Source: Scilla litardierei (taxonomy: Eukaryota > Streptophyta > Magnoliopsida > Asparagales > Asparagaceae). From it: DNA of 64,000 nt. The notes beneath the pieces are model-generated. The model ran no database searches, was not told the DNA's origin, and saw only the letters and a list, made by a program, of their open reading frames with translations. The DNA lies in NCBI GenBank assembly GCA_030789695.1, contig CM061132.1:151412597-151476596 (forward strand). The letters are read 5' to 3'. Made by a program: the position numbers and the translations under genes. Shown piece by piece: positions 20,920-32,100 of the stretch (positions are counted from its first letter, which is position 1; the number at the start of each line of letters is the position of its first letter).

Positions 20920-21777
20920 TGAAATTCAGTATGCAGTAATAAAACACAGATCCAATGAAACAACACAAGTCAATCAGAGACACACAAGACTTGATAACGC
21001 AGTTCGGTGCGCACACCTACATCTGCGGGGCCACTCCCAGAAAAACAGAATACTCCACTAAAATAATCAATGAGTACAAACTCTAATACCACGTTTCTAC
21101 TAGGAGGAACACGCTCCCCCTTAATACAAACCGTGAAGGGTGATAATCATCAACCCCGTGGAGTATTCTCGGCAAGCTCCCCTTGCACCACCGACTAGAT
21201 CAACTCTCTTGATCCTACGTGTGTGTAGCTGTCGGCCTCCCTCCCGGAGTTTCAAAACTTTTTCCCAAAAGTCGTGACCTAGCCGTCGATGCACTCAAAT
21301 CCTAATAACACACGCTCCCCCTGCATCCGCGGGTCAAACGGCAAATCTCCAATCAAAGCAGCTCCAGCACGGCAACCCACAAAATCCGCAACCCTCAACA
21401 GCATGAAATCCCGCAAATCCTCAAGAGCCTGTTGCGAAAGATATTGTGAGCAAAAATCTCTTCAACCATCTTAACAGAATAACCAAGAGATATATACTTC
21501 CAAATAAATCTTTAACAGTATTCAATCAACATAAATACCTGATACCATTAAAGATAGAAAGCTGAGATCACGAGTTACCAGAACGGGATACCATATACAA
21601 CGTACAAACATTGTCGCAAAAGAGACAGCGTGTTGAACATTATGATACAACATAATGTTCAACAATTCTTCCAACATAACCAAGCTGACTCGTCTCTCTT
21701 CTTCAAGATAATTAAGAACAGATACAACAATATCTTAGTGCCACTATTGACAACAAAGTCACCTATGAGACCTAACA
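20920..21777 (-). repeat. 5' LTR of the Sirevirus-like element
   Basis: 858 bp, the same sequence as 8427-9316 apart from scattered substitutions and a ~32-bp gap near 21180. It reads TGTTAGGTCTCATAGG... to ...CTGAATTTCA on the minus strand. Confidence 0.93.
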
Positions 21778-22383
21778 ATCAGATATGTGGTGTTTTAGAT
21801 CCACATCCAATTAACCCATGACTTAAGTGGATGAGATCTTAAGATCCACATCCCCATATTGTAGGTGCCGCTTAGAGACACCATTAAACATAGTATGCTA
21901 TCGCTCTCCAAAATGGGATTTGCACCACGATTGTTCATCGAACATAACGTTTTGCAGTCTTTGAATAACTTAATAAGAATGTAATTAAAAGGAAGGAATG
22001 AATCAAATCACCGTTTGGCAAACAAGTTATAGGTGGGGAAGGAAGCATTGGAGGAATAATACTTGATGAAGATCAAAGCTTGTTGAAGAATTGACCAGTG
22101 ATCTCAACTAATAGCAGGAGAAATTAAAACTCTAGATAAACATTACTGAGCAAAACTTTTTTTATAAGCCAAATGTTCAGTTAAGTTGAAAATAATTGCA
22201 TGAATACTGAAACCATCTTCGCCAAGCAATCTACGCCACATGCTGAAAGACTGGGATGGATCCTGATGAAACCATTTGGGCCACATCAAATCAATTGTAC
22301 ATGAATTTTTTGGAGTACACACTACTACCAATGTAGCATACAGCTTGCATACCATGCAAAGTGAAGACATATGGAGAGACGTA
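21778..22383. other. Intergenic DNA, no gene
   Basis: Only short frames without family resemblance. The first ~20 bp may be the far arm of the MITE interrupted at 8426. Confidence 0.4.
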
Positions 22384-23040
22384 GGGCCTGTTTTTTGTTG
22401 GAAAGTATAATTGGGAAAGTCGAGAAAGTGTGGAATCTGATGCGAGAGAAATTGGTGTGTAGTATGTTCTTTTTGTTGGAAAGTGGGTTAGATTGTGGAG
22501 TTGGAAAGTTGTGGTGTGGCACACTCCATGTAGTGCGTTCTTTTGGTTGAAGAAAGTTGGATGAAGAAAGTGGTGTGGGGTCCACTCAAATTTAATTTAT
22601 GATATTTAAAACTAAACTAAATACTTAAAATTATATTAAATAATTAATATACTCTCTAATTATTAATTATAATAATTAATTGGACGTGAAGCAGTGAAGC
22701 AGTGAAACGAATTTAGTGGGGGGGGGCCCACTCCTCTGCACGTGAAGCAGTGAAACAAAGCGGAAATTAAAAAAAAGAAAGGGAGAAAAGCTGATTGGTG
22801 GGAGGAGAGAGGGTGGGACCCGATTCTTTTGGAATCAGCTGTAATCGGAGCAATTCCCTCCGATTGCGTTTGGCACCTTGGGATTCCTCTGACACGGGCC
22901 ACGTCGGCAAAAATTCCGAAAAAAAAGCAAATTGCAAAAGAACAGGCCATAAAAAACTGGACCGAGAATTCACGTGAATAGTGCTCGAATAGTGCACAAA
23001 CAACAATTCCAAGCCGTTTTCTTTGCAAAAGAACACGCCC
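22384..23040. mobile_element. Probable TIR MITE, ~657 bp
   Basis: The left end GGGCCTGTTTTTTGTTGGAAAG and the complement of the right end (GGGCGTGTTCTTTTGCAAAG) are imperfect inverted repeats. The interior has 'gaagcagtgaa' repeats and no coding region. The target duplication is not clear (TA-containing on both sides), so superfamily assignment (PIF/Harbinger or hAT) is open. Confidence 0.5.
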
Positions 23041-23776
23041 TTAGGACATGGTCCCACCTTATGGCCTCTATCCGATATCACAGAGAAACCCAAGTGATTA
23101 CATCCTCAAGCCCAATGAACCATACCTAAGAGCAAAATGGCAACTGTTAGTAAGGGTAAAAATGTACACCACAAGAAACCCAAGAATTAGGCCTAAACAA
23201 TGGCCCATGAAGAGACCAGGAAGAAAAGACGATGCAACAACAACCAAACGCATGTCTAATATGTTTCATCTCAGAATCAAACCTCTCAGGTGATAAACTG
23301 TGCCTGCAGTACAATTTAAAATAACGAGTGTGAACGGGTGGGGGATTAATTATCTGGACTTGCTAGCCGTGGAAGTTGGTACTAACGAGTGTGAACGGGG
23401 GTGGCTTTCTCTGCACCACTATACATAGACGTTGATTGGTCCAAGTCACCGCTTATTTCCCCCGTCTTCCTATTTTGGTTCCTCTCTTACAATCATGAAT
23501 TGTGTGAACTGTCGTACAGTTCATTTCTGGAAAGAGCAAGAGCACGGATGAATAATCCAAGTCATCGCATATTTGTCTTCGACCCAAGTCGTCGCCCGAG
23601 TCATTCTGTTTTGGCTTCACGCGATATAAAGTAATGTGGAGTCCCCTTTTTTTGACCAATCCAGCCGTCCTCGTGGGCTGCTGGTTGCTGCTGAAAGACC
23701 AGCATGTATACATCACATATCAGGCTTTAGCCCACAGCAGAAGCCAGCAGGATAACACTACTCCCCCTTCCCTGCT
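23041..23776. other. Upstream region of the receptor kinase
   Basis: No gene. A 20-bp direct repeat, 'aacgagtgtgaacgggtggg' and a near copy, occurs at about 23323 and 23383. Confidence 0.4.
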
Positions 23777-23784
23777 TATTTAAA
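23777..23784 (+). promoter_or_regulatory. Probable TATA box of the receptor kinase
   Basis: TATTTAAA lies 72 bp before the start codon. A CT-rich leader ((CT)n at about 23818-23838), common in plant 5' UTRs, lies between the two. Confidence 0.6.
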
Positions 23785-23855
23785 GCACCCTGGCTGTCCA
23801 GAGTTCAAGCACACCATCTTCTCTCTCTCTCTCTCAGCCTCCATCTCCTTGACGC

Positions 23856-26800
23856 ATGGCTCCATTTCTCTTCCTTCTGGTCCTGTCAAGCTCTTTGTGT
23901 ATGTGTCCCCAGCCATCAAACTCAGAGGCGCCCCACAATAATCTCACCGACATCGCGTCGCTGCTTGCATTCAGATCCCAACTCGCAGATCCACTCGGCG
24001 TCCTGTCCTCCAACTGGACCACCAACACCTCCTTCTGCAACTGGTTCGGCGTCACCTGCAGCAAGCGGCACCACCGTGTTGCATCCCTTGTGATCAAGAA
24101 CATCCCCCTACAAGGTACAATCTCCCCTCACCTCGCAAACCTCTCCTTCCTTTCTGTTCTCTTCCTTGACAACACCTCCCTCGTCGGCCCCATCCCCAAC
24201 GCCCTCACCCATCTTCCCCGTCTCCGAAAACTTATCCTTCAAGATAACTACCTCTCTGGGCCTCTCCCTCCCAGCGTCCTCAACATGTCTTCGCTGGTCA
24301 CGCTCGGCCTAGCCGCCAACAATCTCTCTGGCTCCCTTCCCTCAAATCATAGCGACATTGATTGTCCTCGCCTCCAATTTGTTGGAGTAGGCCGTAATAA
24401 GTTGACCGGCCGAATACCGACCACCTTTGCTCAATGCTCGGATCTCCGACAACTTTTTTTGGCCGAGAATGTCCTCACTGGAACTTTGCCCGCTGACCTC
24501 GGCTACTTGGTAAAGCTCGAGCTGCTGTATCTCCATTCCAACCAGCTCAGTGGAGAGATCCCACCCTCTCTTGGAAATCTCACAAACCTGCAAGGCCTTG
24601 GTCTTTCCTTCAACAATTTGGCTGGGGGAATCCCCAAGGAGCTGGGGAATCTACCGAAGCTACAAGAATTGTTTCTAGATATGAATGGACTGATAGGTTC
24701 CATACCAGAATCACTCTTCAATGCTTCCATGCTTAGAACCATTGAACTGTCGCGAAACAATTTCAGCGGACCTGTTCCCCCAACACTCGGTGAATCCTTG
24801 CCATTGCTTGTATATTTGAATTTCAATGTTAACACACTAACCGGCAGCTTAAACTTCATCACATCTCTTCATCACTGCCAGAGCTTACAGGAACTAGCAT
24901 TTACTTACAATGGATTTGATGGAATTCTACCTATTTCGGTTGGGAATCTTTCGAGAAACCTTTTATACCTTGATATGGGGTCAAACCAGATCAAAGGAAA
25001 CATTCTTGCTGAGTTGAGTAATTTGAGCAATCTTCTACGTCTTGATTTGAGTGCTAATGAGCTAATGGGAGCAATACCACCAACAATTGCTATGCTTCAT
25101 AACCTTCAGGTGTTGTACCTGGATGATAACAAAATTGGTGGATCCATTCCATCGGAACTTGGCCTAATGACCAACTTGATTGCTCTAGATATTGAATCAA
25201 ACCAACTATCGGGAGCAATGCCAAGTTCCATAGGCAACTTAACTAGGCTTCAAACCTTCTCGCTAGCTGCCAACAAAATATCATCAAAGATACCACAGAG
25301 CATGTGGAAATTAAGTGGCCTCATCACATTAGACCTGTCACGAAATGCTATATTTGGCCCAATTCCCCAAGCGGTGAGCAGTTTAAAGGTATTAGACAAG
25401 TTGGATTTATCAAGGAACCAATTGTCAGGAAACATTACTACTGCTCTAGGGGAGCTCAAGATGCTTACGTATCTTGGTCTCTCTAGTAACTCTTTTCATG
25501 GTCAAATTCCGGAATCATTTGGCGGGCTGATCAATATCCAGCATTTGGATTTGTCGAAGAATTTTCTGTCAGGATCCATACCAAAATCATTAGCAAATCT
25601 ATATTACCTTGATAATCTAAATCTCTCCTTCAACATGTTGGAAGGGCAAATTCCTGAAGGCAAAGTGTTCTCCAATCTAAGCATCTCTTCTCTAAAGGGA
25701 AACAAAGCACTGTGTGGTGCATCTCAGGTTGGCTTTCCATCATGCCCGGCAAGTATTTCTAACTCCCTTTCAAGGAGGAAATCGCATTTGCTAAATTATA
25801 TTCTTCCAACTATTGCTTCCATAGTGGCTTTAAGTTGCCTTATTTTTCTCTATACAACACATCTAAGGAGAAAGTCCATGGCTTTGCCTTTGAACCATAT
25901 GGAACCCCAAAATTTAGGCAATCATAGAGTGGTTTCATACCACGATCTACGTCGTGCCACAAACAACTTTAGCCAAGAAAACTTACTGGGAAAGGGAAAC
26001 TTCAGTTCAGTTTTCAAAGGATGTCTTGACGAAGGATTGATTGTCGCAGTAAAAGTCTTGAGTATTGAAGTTGAAGGGGCATCGAAGAGTTTTGATGCAG
26101 AATGTCGAGCTTTGTGCTGTGTTCGACATAGAAATTTGATTAAAATTATTAGTGTATGTTTTAACTTGGACTTTAAGGCTATAATACTACAGTACATGCC
26201 AAGAGGAAGCCTTGAGCAATGGTTGCACCTTGAGAACTACAACTTGAATCTGCTGCAAAGATTGAACATAATGGTGGATGTGTCTTCAGCACTTGAGTAC
26301 CTCCATCACCACCATCCTCAAGTGATAGTACATTGTGATTTGAAGCCTAGCAATGTTTTGTTGGATGATGAAATGGTAGCACATGTCAGTGACTTTGGCA
26401 TTGCCAAACTACTCCATGGTAATATATCTGCAGCAACATCAAGCACACCGGGAACCATTGGTTATATTGCTCCAGGTAAAAAAATCTATTTAATGTAAGT
26501 TTAATTTGAAAGTTTAATTGTTGTTATTTTCTACAGTATTTTTGCATTGAACATTGCATGATATAACCCTCATCTAGTTTTTTTAATGTTTGGATACTTT
26601 TAATCTGTGTTTCTTTATTGGAGGAACCAATAGTTAAATTCTTATTGGACTAGGGGCATTATTACTGCCTTAGCGTAATTAACTTCCTTTTATAGATAAC
26701 TACCTTCAACTTTGTATAGTAATTTTTGATGATATCTTGTCTACGCCGTTACAAATTATGTTGCTAATTATTAATTTAGTTGTACTATATATACCATTTC

Positions 26801-27212
26801 ATTTTCACTGATGAATGACCAAAAAATTTAATTGAATATAACATTTGTAACAGAGTATGGGTCTACTGGAGAAGTCTCGAAAATGAGTGATGTTTACAGT
26901 TTTGGAATTCTATTGTTGGAAACATTCACCGGAAAAAAGCCGACCGATATCATGTTTGATGGAGAATCAACTTTAAGGGAAACTGTTTGCAAAGCATGTC
27001 CTACAGGATTGTTGAATATTGTAGATGGCAATATCTTGAAAGATGATTTCCTCAATGAACCACAATTTGAAGATCAAACCTTCATAGTTCAGTGTTTATC
27101 ATCTATTATTGAGTTGGGCTTGCTATGCTCGAGCTACTCACCAAAAGAAAGAATTCCGATGGTTGATGTCGTCTCCAGGCTCAAGAAGATAAAAGCCAAG
27201 TATTTATCATAG
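23856..27212 (+). CDS. LRR receptor-like kinase, subfamily XII (Xa21/EFR/FLS2 type), two exons
   Basis: Exon 1 is 23856-26475 and exon 2 is 26854-27212, joined by a 378-bp GT-AG intron; the junction rebuilds the kinase motif APEYGSTG. The product is 992 residues, usual for the family. Order: signal peptide (1-24); LRRNT (DIASLLAFRSQ, CNWFGVTC); about 20 LRRs (LxxLxLxxNxLxGxIP) to about residue 610; a CxxxxxGFPSC pair; one transmembrane helix (about 646-668); cytoplasmic kinase with P-loop GKGNFSSV (712-719), Lys733 in VAVKV, catalytic HCDLKPSN with Asp828, and DFG (846-848). Cys before the catalytic Asp makes it a non-RD kinase, typical of pattern-recognition receptors of innate immunity. It would sit in the plasma membrane; the ligand cannot be told from sequence. 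The intron at this kinase position is also typical of subfamily XII. No stops or shifts were seen. Relics of paralogues at 7.4 and 28.1 kb suggest a decayed local cluster. Confidence 0.93.
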
Positions 27213-28027
27213 TTATTTAGTCCTGAGTTCTCTTCTTTGGAGAAGTAATGTATTATTATATTCCTTTCGTGTTGTTCAGATTTAGTCAATAACAATCTCT
27301 ACAATCTCGGTAAGAAAGTTATATTTTGTTATCTTGGTAGCCTCTTCGGCAACTTATGTACTTTGCAACATTTGGAATTGCTCAATTATTGGATGATTCG
27401 GTTTTTTAGATTGACTGAAACAAAAGAGTCTTCGGTGCAGAGAACCAAACATTCTAAGATGTCTCAACTTCCTCCAAGACTTGTCTAACATATTGTCCTG
27501 CCCAAGTGTTGCAAGCTCTCAACTGGTCTTGTGTAGCCTAATTCTCTGTATGAATCTTTAAAATTGACTTGACGAGGCTAGCAGGGTAGCGTTCAGTTTC
27601 AAGTCCACTTCAAGACAGACTTTGGATGTAAAATCTCGCTAGCGGAAGACACGCGTTTTATCAAAAATTCAGAACTCTTTTTCCCAAGTAGTTATAATGG
27701 ATAATGGATGGGAAACAAAAAAAAAGGCATGACTGGGCTTAGTATGATGTAGTGTGAATGAAAGCAAGATTAGTGTGGATAGAAAATACTAATGCGGATG
27801 CCCTACACGATTGACCCAAGTCTTCGGCCTTTCTTTCTTAAAGCAGTCTCCAGCACTCAGCAAAAAAAAGGCAGCAGGTCTTTCTAGTTTAATAAACTTT
27901 GAAAGGCACCAGTCATCACTAGCCAGTGGTAGATCTAATGATACATAATTCGACCAAAGGATCCCTCGACTCCCTCCACAACCCACTGCTTGATTTAAAG
28001 GACTGGGACTGTCTGTGTTCATGCATG
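27213..28027. other. 3' flank of the receptor kinase, no gene
   Basis: 27330-27400 translates to a Leu-rich string (LGSLFGNLCTLQHLELL) that could be an LRR relic, but it is too short to assign. Confidence 0.35.
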
Positions 28028-28300
28028 CCTCCATTAATTTATCCTCCTTTTGGTACTATTTATCTCTACATGCCTGTGTCCACACAATATCATCACCGAC
28101 CTTGCATCATTGCTTGCATTCAAAGCTCACCTCGGAAATCCACTTAGGTGTAAGTACTTTCTGTTTCCTGGCTGAAGGATAAACATTTGATGCTCTTGCT
28201 GCAATGTGCAATTTTAGCTTACTGCCTTGCTATATGTAGCAACAACAATCTCAAAGGCAAACTTGTCTATAGTATTCTGGACAAGAATTTGTGCCATTCA
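28028..28300 (+). pseudogene. Relic of an LRR receptor-kinase 5' end
   Basis: 28088-28147 reads ITDLASLLAFKAHLGNPL, matching the N-terminal LRR cap of the intact kinase (LTDIASLLAFRSQLADPLG). Upstream bases also align with that gene's signal-peptide region, but without an open frame. Further on, 28240-28290 gives an LRR-like NNNLKGKLVYSI. The reading is broken by stops and shifts, so this is a decayed paralogue. Confidence 0.75.
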
Positions 28301-28971
28301 TGAGCATTCTGGATGATTATGGTACGATTTCTGGGCAACGCCTGAACTTGATGAAGGCTACCCATTCTTGACAATATCCAATTTCCAGCCTTAGGTATAC
28401 GTTGGACTTAGTGTATGGCCATGGCAGTTAACTAGGCTACATACGGATTTTCGGACAAAGGCTGTTCATGTCAAGTATGGATTAAGGGCAAAATTAAGCT
28501 ACTTGTCTCATGAAGAATACACATTGGCCAGATTGCAGTGCAGATCGTATCCAGCCAAAAAGGGTTCAGGCATCCAATCAAAGAATAACATCCATCCCTG
28601 TTCAACAACTAGAACATAATGTCTTCAAAGTCAACAAACTCGGGAAACGGCAGTCACAAGCCATGGATTCAAAAAACCATTAAACAAGTTTCCAACGTGG
28701 CTACGCCGTGTGCGCACAAAGGCTCTTACCAAGCACAAAAGCGAGATAAGATCGCTTATTGACAGAACCACATCTCCTGCATTTCAGGAAATTTCTCATC
28801 TTTGCCTACAGCAAATATCTTCTGAACAAATTTCATGGGGCACAAAAAGCCACAATAGTCCTAAAAAAAGTCGATGTTTGCCGCCATTTCTCCGGCAAGA
28901 AACAAGCTCAACAGATTGATGATGATCTTGCTGAAGCAAATGGAAGTCAACACGAGTATTGGATGGCCCAT
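28301..28971. other. Intergenic DNA and probable 3' UTR of mtACP
   Basis: No coding family is recognised. The part nearest 28972 should contain the 3' UTR of the minus-strand ACP gene. Confidence 0.4.
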
Positions 28972-29148
28972 TCATTTTGCCTGAGGATGAGAGGCAATGA
29001 AGTCTACGGCAAGATTGATGGAGCTGATCTTGTCTGCTTCATTGTCTGGAATCTCAAATCTAAATTCTTCTTCTAAGGCCATAACAATCTCAACCGTGTC
29101 CAAACTGTCGAGACCAAGGTCATTTTGGAAATGGGCATTTGGTGTTAC
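28972..29148 (-). CDS. mtACP exon 2 (phosphopantetheine site and C-terminus)
   Basis: 58 codons and a TGA. It contains [19 protein letters not shown] with the serine that carries 4'-phosphopantetheine, and ends in HPQAK. It is preceded by the acceptor CTGAGTGCAG. Confidence 0.92.
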   Translation of the reverse strand, partial: VTPNAHFQNDLGLDSLDTVEIVMALEEEFRFEIPDNEADKISSINLAVDFIASHPQAK

Positions 29149-32100
29149 CTGCACTCAGGCACAACAGCTACAAGTATTAGTTACATATTCGCAGCTAGAT
29201 TTCTAAATTTTTAACAAACACAGTAAAGTTTCAGGGGCCAAACCACAAGTGCAATAGGTATACATTGGCTTAAAAAGTCTTCATCACGCTGGTTCACATT
29301 TTTATGTACCAACGAATATTTGAAGCTTATTGGCACACCAAGAAATAACATGTTATGGTGATATACCTTTGTTTGGCACTTTTGGCACTTCAGTTCATGT
29401 TTCACTTACACATGGAAAAAAATTCATCTCATCTATTCCATCTAATTCAACTAGGACGATATGAAAATTTAGAAGTTGGACATCTCATTTGCATGAGGTA
29501 AGACTGCAACAAGGGTGTATGTTTTTGAACCAACCTGCCACACCACTTTATCTAGCAAAATGGAATCACATTTCTGATTTGGTATCAAAATTTTGGCATT
29601 GATCTTTGGCATCATGAAGATAGCTAGTACTTGGTCGTAGCATTTTATCAACGCTAACAGAGTTCTGCTCCACTGATGTATACATTATGATAGATAAAAT
29701 TAGATATGATGACGATGCTGCAATCCAATGCTAAGAACTCACGTCTGTGATCATCAAGTTATGCACGGAGAGAATGGATTAAAAAGAAGTAAATGCCAGA
29801 TCAGGAGCATACAACTGCAGCCAAAAATTAAAAAAGAAAAAGAAATATGCTGATGGTGGTGGTGATGAAGATAATAATTTGTTATTATTAATTGGAAGTT
29901 GAATTGAGTCTATAAACAAGTTTTGCGCTTTCCATTAGTCAACGATTTGACTTAGTGAATGTTCACTGTATGCATGTTTTACCATAATTGCCCACATTAT
30001 CCAATACAGCTTTGTTATATTTCTATATGAAGGACCATGAATAATTGTCATATCTATCTTACATTTGAGGGCCTTTGTCCTACTAAGACAAACCCAACAG
30101 GACAAAGGATTGGCCTAGACTTTGCCACCTCACCATGGTGGGGGTCTGATACGATTTGGGCTAATCGTAGCAAAAGTTCAGATTTTTAGTGGGGAAAGAA
30201 AGAAAAGAAATTTGATTTGGACAATAGAAATTGATATTAAGATAGGTGATCCCTTCTGGAGTGGAATCTCTCCCTAGCTTGAATTGATGGATCAAGCCTA
30301 ATCCCCCAAATCCCTAACAAGAAACTACTCTCAAATGATCGTTCTTCGATAAAACTAAATTAGGGCCAGCTCGTAGGCTTTTAACCCCTCCTAAACATGA
30401 AAATAAGTAAAAGACTAATAAGCCCTCTAATGGCTAAACACACAACTCGACTAATGATCAAACGGATAAAATTGCTAAACACACAACTCGCCAATGAGCA
30501 AAAGGGTAAGTCACCCCCGTGGTGTCGCGCCTCTCCGCTTGGTGTAGACCTGGATCGCATCATTACTCCCCCCAAAAAATGAACCTTGTCCTCAAGGTTG
30601 CAGTCTTGATGATGGTGTCCATCTTCTCTAATCTAAGTGTGGGCGCGGCTCTGCCTCGTCCCCCACCTCCATCGAGCATCACCACAAGATCCTCCTCTGT
30701 TGCCACCTCCAACTGCATGGCCCTCCCTGTGCAACGATGCCCTAGTGTGAACCTCTCGTCACATTTGAAGCAAAGGCCCTTGGCCCTCCGCTCCCTCATC
30801 TCGGCCTCTGTCATGCGGCGAGTCTGCCCTCCCGGCCCGCGTCTCCGTCGCATCCCCCCTTGCCGTCGCCGGTGCCCCCACAGTGGTCTGGGTTGTCTCA
30901 GTAGGTGCTGGACTGCGGTATGTCGATCCGCCCCCGGACCCCCTAGACTTTCTCTCTCTTCAGCCAACTTGTCCTCCACTCTCCTAGCAACTCGCATCAT
31001 GGCTGCCAGCCCCTGAGGGTCATGTACTCCCAGCTCCGCTCTCAGGGCTGGCTTCAGCCCCTTCAAAAAATTCCCCTCCAGCGATTCCGCAGACACACCA
31101 TCCACTCGGCTCGCGAGTGTCTCGAACTTCATGATATAGTCCCTCACGGTCCCATCCTGTCGCAAGGTGTACAACTGCTCAAACAGCCCTCCCGCGTGGG
31201 TCTCCTGAAACCTCTCCATGATGCACTCTGTCAGCTCCCTCCACGTCCGTATCGGCCTCTGCTTCTGGGTCCACCTGTACCACCCAAGAGCCTCACCCTC
31301 GAAGCTCAATGCTACCCGCCCTCAGTCTCTCCGCCTCCGTGAAGCCTGTGACATCAAAATACCTCTCTATCTGGTAAATTCACCCATCGGGGTCCTTCCC
31401 ATCGAACAGTGGTGCCTTCAACTTCCTCATCCTCGTCTCTGGGTTGGTGTCACCCTCGTGGTGGCCCGTCCCCGTTGGTTACCTGACGCCTCTGGTAAGG
31501 ATGCTCCTCTGCTCTAACACCGTCCTTCATCTCCCCTGGCCCCTCTCATTGGCGAGTCCGCCCACATCATCCCACACATCAACATGCTCCCGCCGGGGTC
31601 CCCCACGTAGCCACCCCTCTCCGACGCCCCCAAAAGAAGGGGGAAATCCTCCTGCGGGCCCCAGATGGGCCCGTCTGTCCTCGCCGCCCCCCCACGGGGT
31701 CCGCCCACCTCCAGTGGGCCCCAAGTGGGTCTGCCACCCTCCTCCGCCCCCCACGGGGGGCGGATCTCCATCTGCGGGCCCCAGGTGGGCCCCGCCTGCC
31801 ATTTCCCCGCCCCCGCCGGGGGCGGAATCCCTCCCGCGCCCCCCAGATTGGGGGCGCCCATCCTCCCGCCGCCCCCATGGGGGGCGGAAAACCCCCAGCG
31901 GGCCCCAGGTGGGCCCGCTGTTGTTCGCCGCCCCCCAAAAGGGGGCGGTTGACCTCCCGGCGGCCCCGTTTCGGGGCCGCCCGCCTTCACCGCCCCCAGT
32001 CGGCGGGCGGCCGATCACCGGCGGGCCCCTGGTGGGCCCGCCCGTCCTCCCTTCGTCCCGTGACGTCCTCCCATGAAGGGGAAGTCCCTCCTTCAAACCC

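Larger units (their letters stand above)
8427..21777 (-). mobile_element. Sirevirus-type Ty1/copia retrotransposon, decayed, with two nested insertions
   Basis: The element reads on the minus strand: 5' LTR (20920-21777), tRNA-iMet-type PBS, gag, protease, integrase, reverse transcriptase, RNase H, an envelope-like third ORF, PPT, 3' LTR (8427-9316). The integrase-before-RT order defines Ty1/copia. The extended gag with a coiled coil and the extra ORF after RNase H are typical of the Sirevirus (SIRE/Maximus) lineage. By eye the LTRs differ at roughly 30 positions, mostly transitions, plus one ~32-bp indel. The 5-bp flanks (TTCAT and ATCAG) do not match, so no TSD can be claimed. Frameshifts and stops occur in every coding region, so it is not autonomous. 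After subtracting the inserts at 16232-16966 and 18053-20887 it is about 9.8 kb. Confidence 0.93.
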
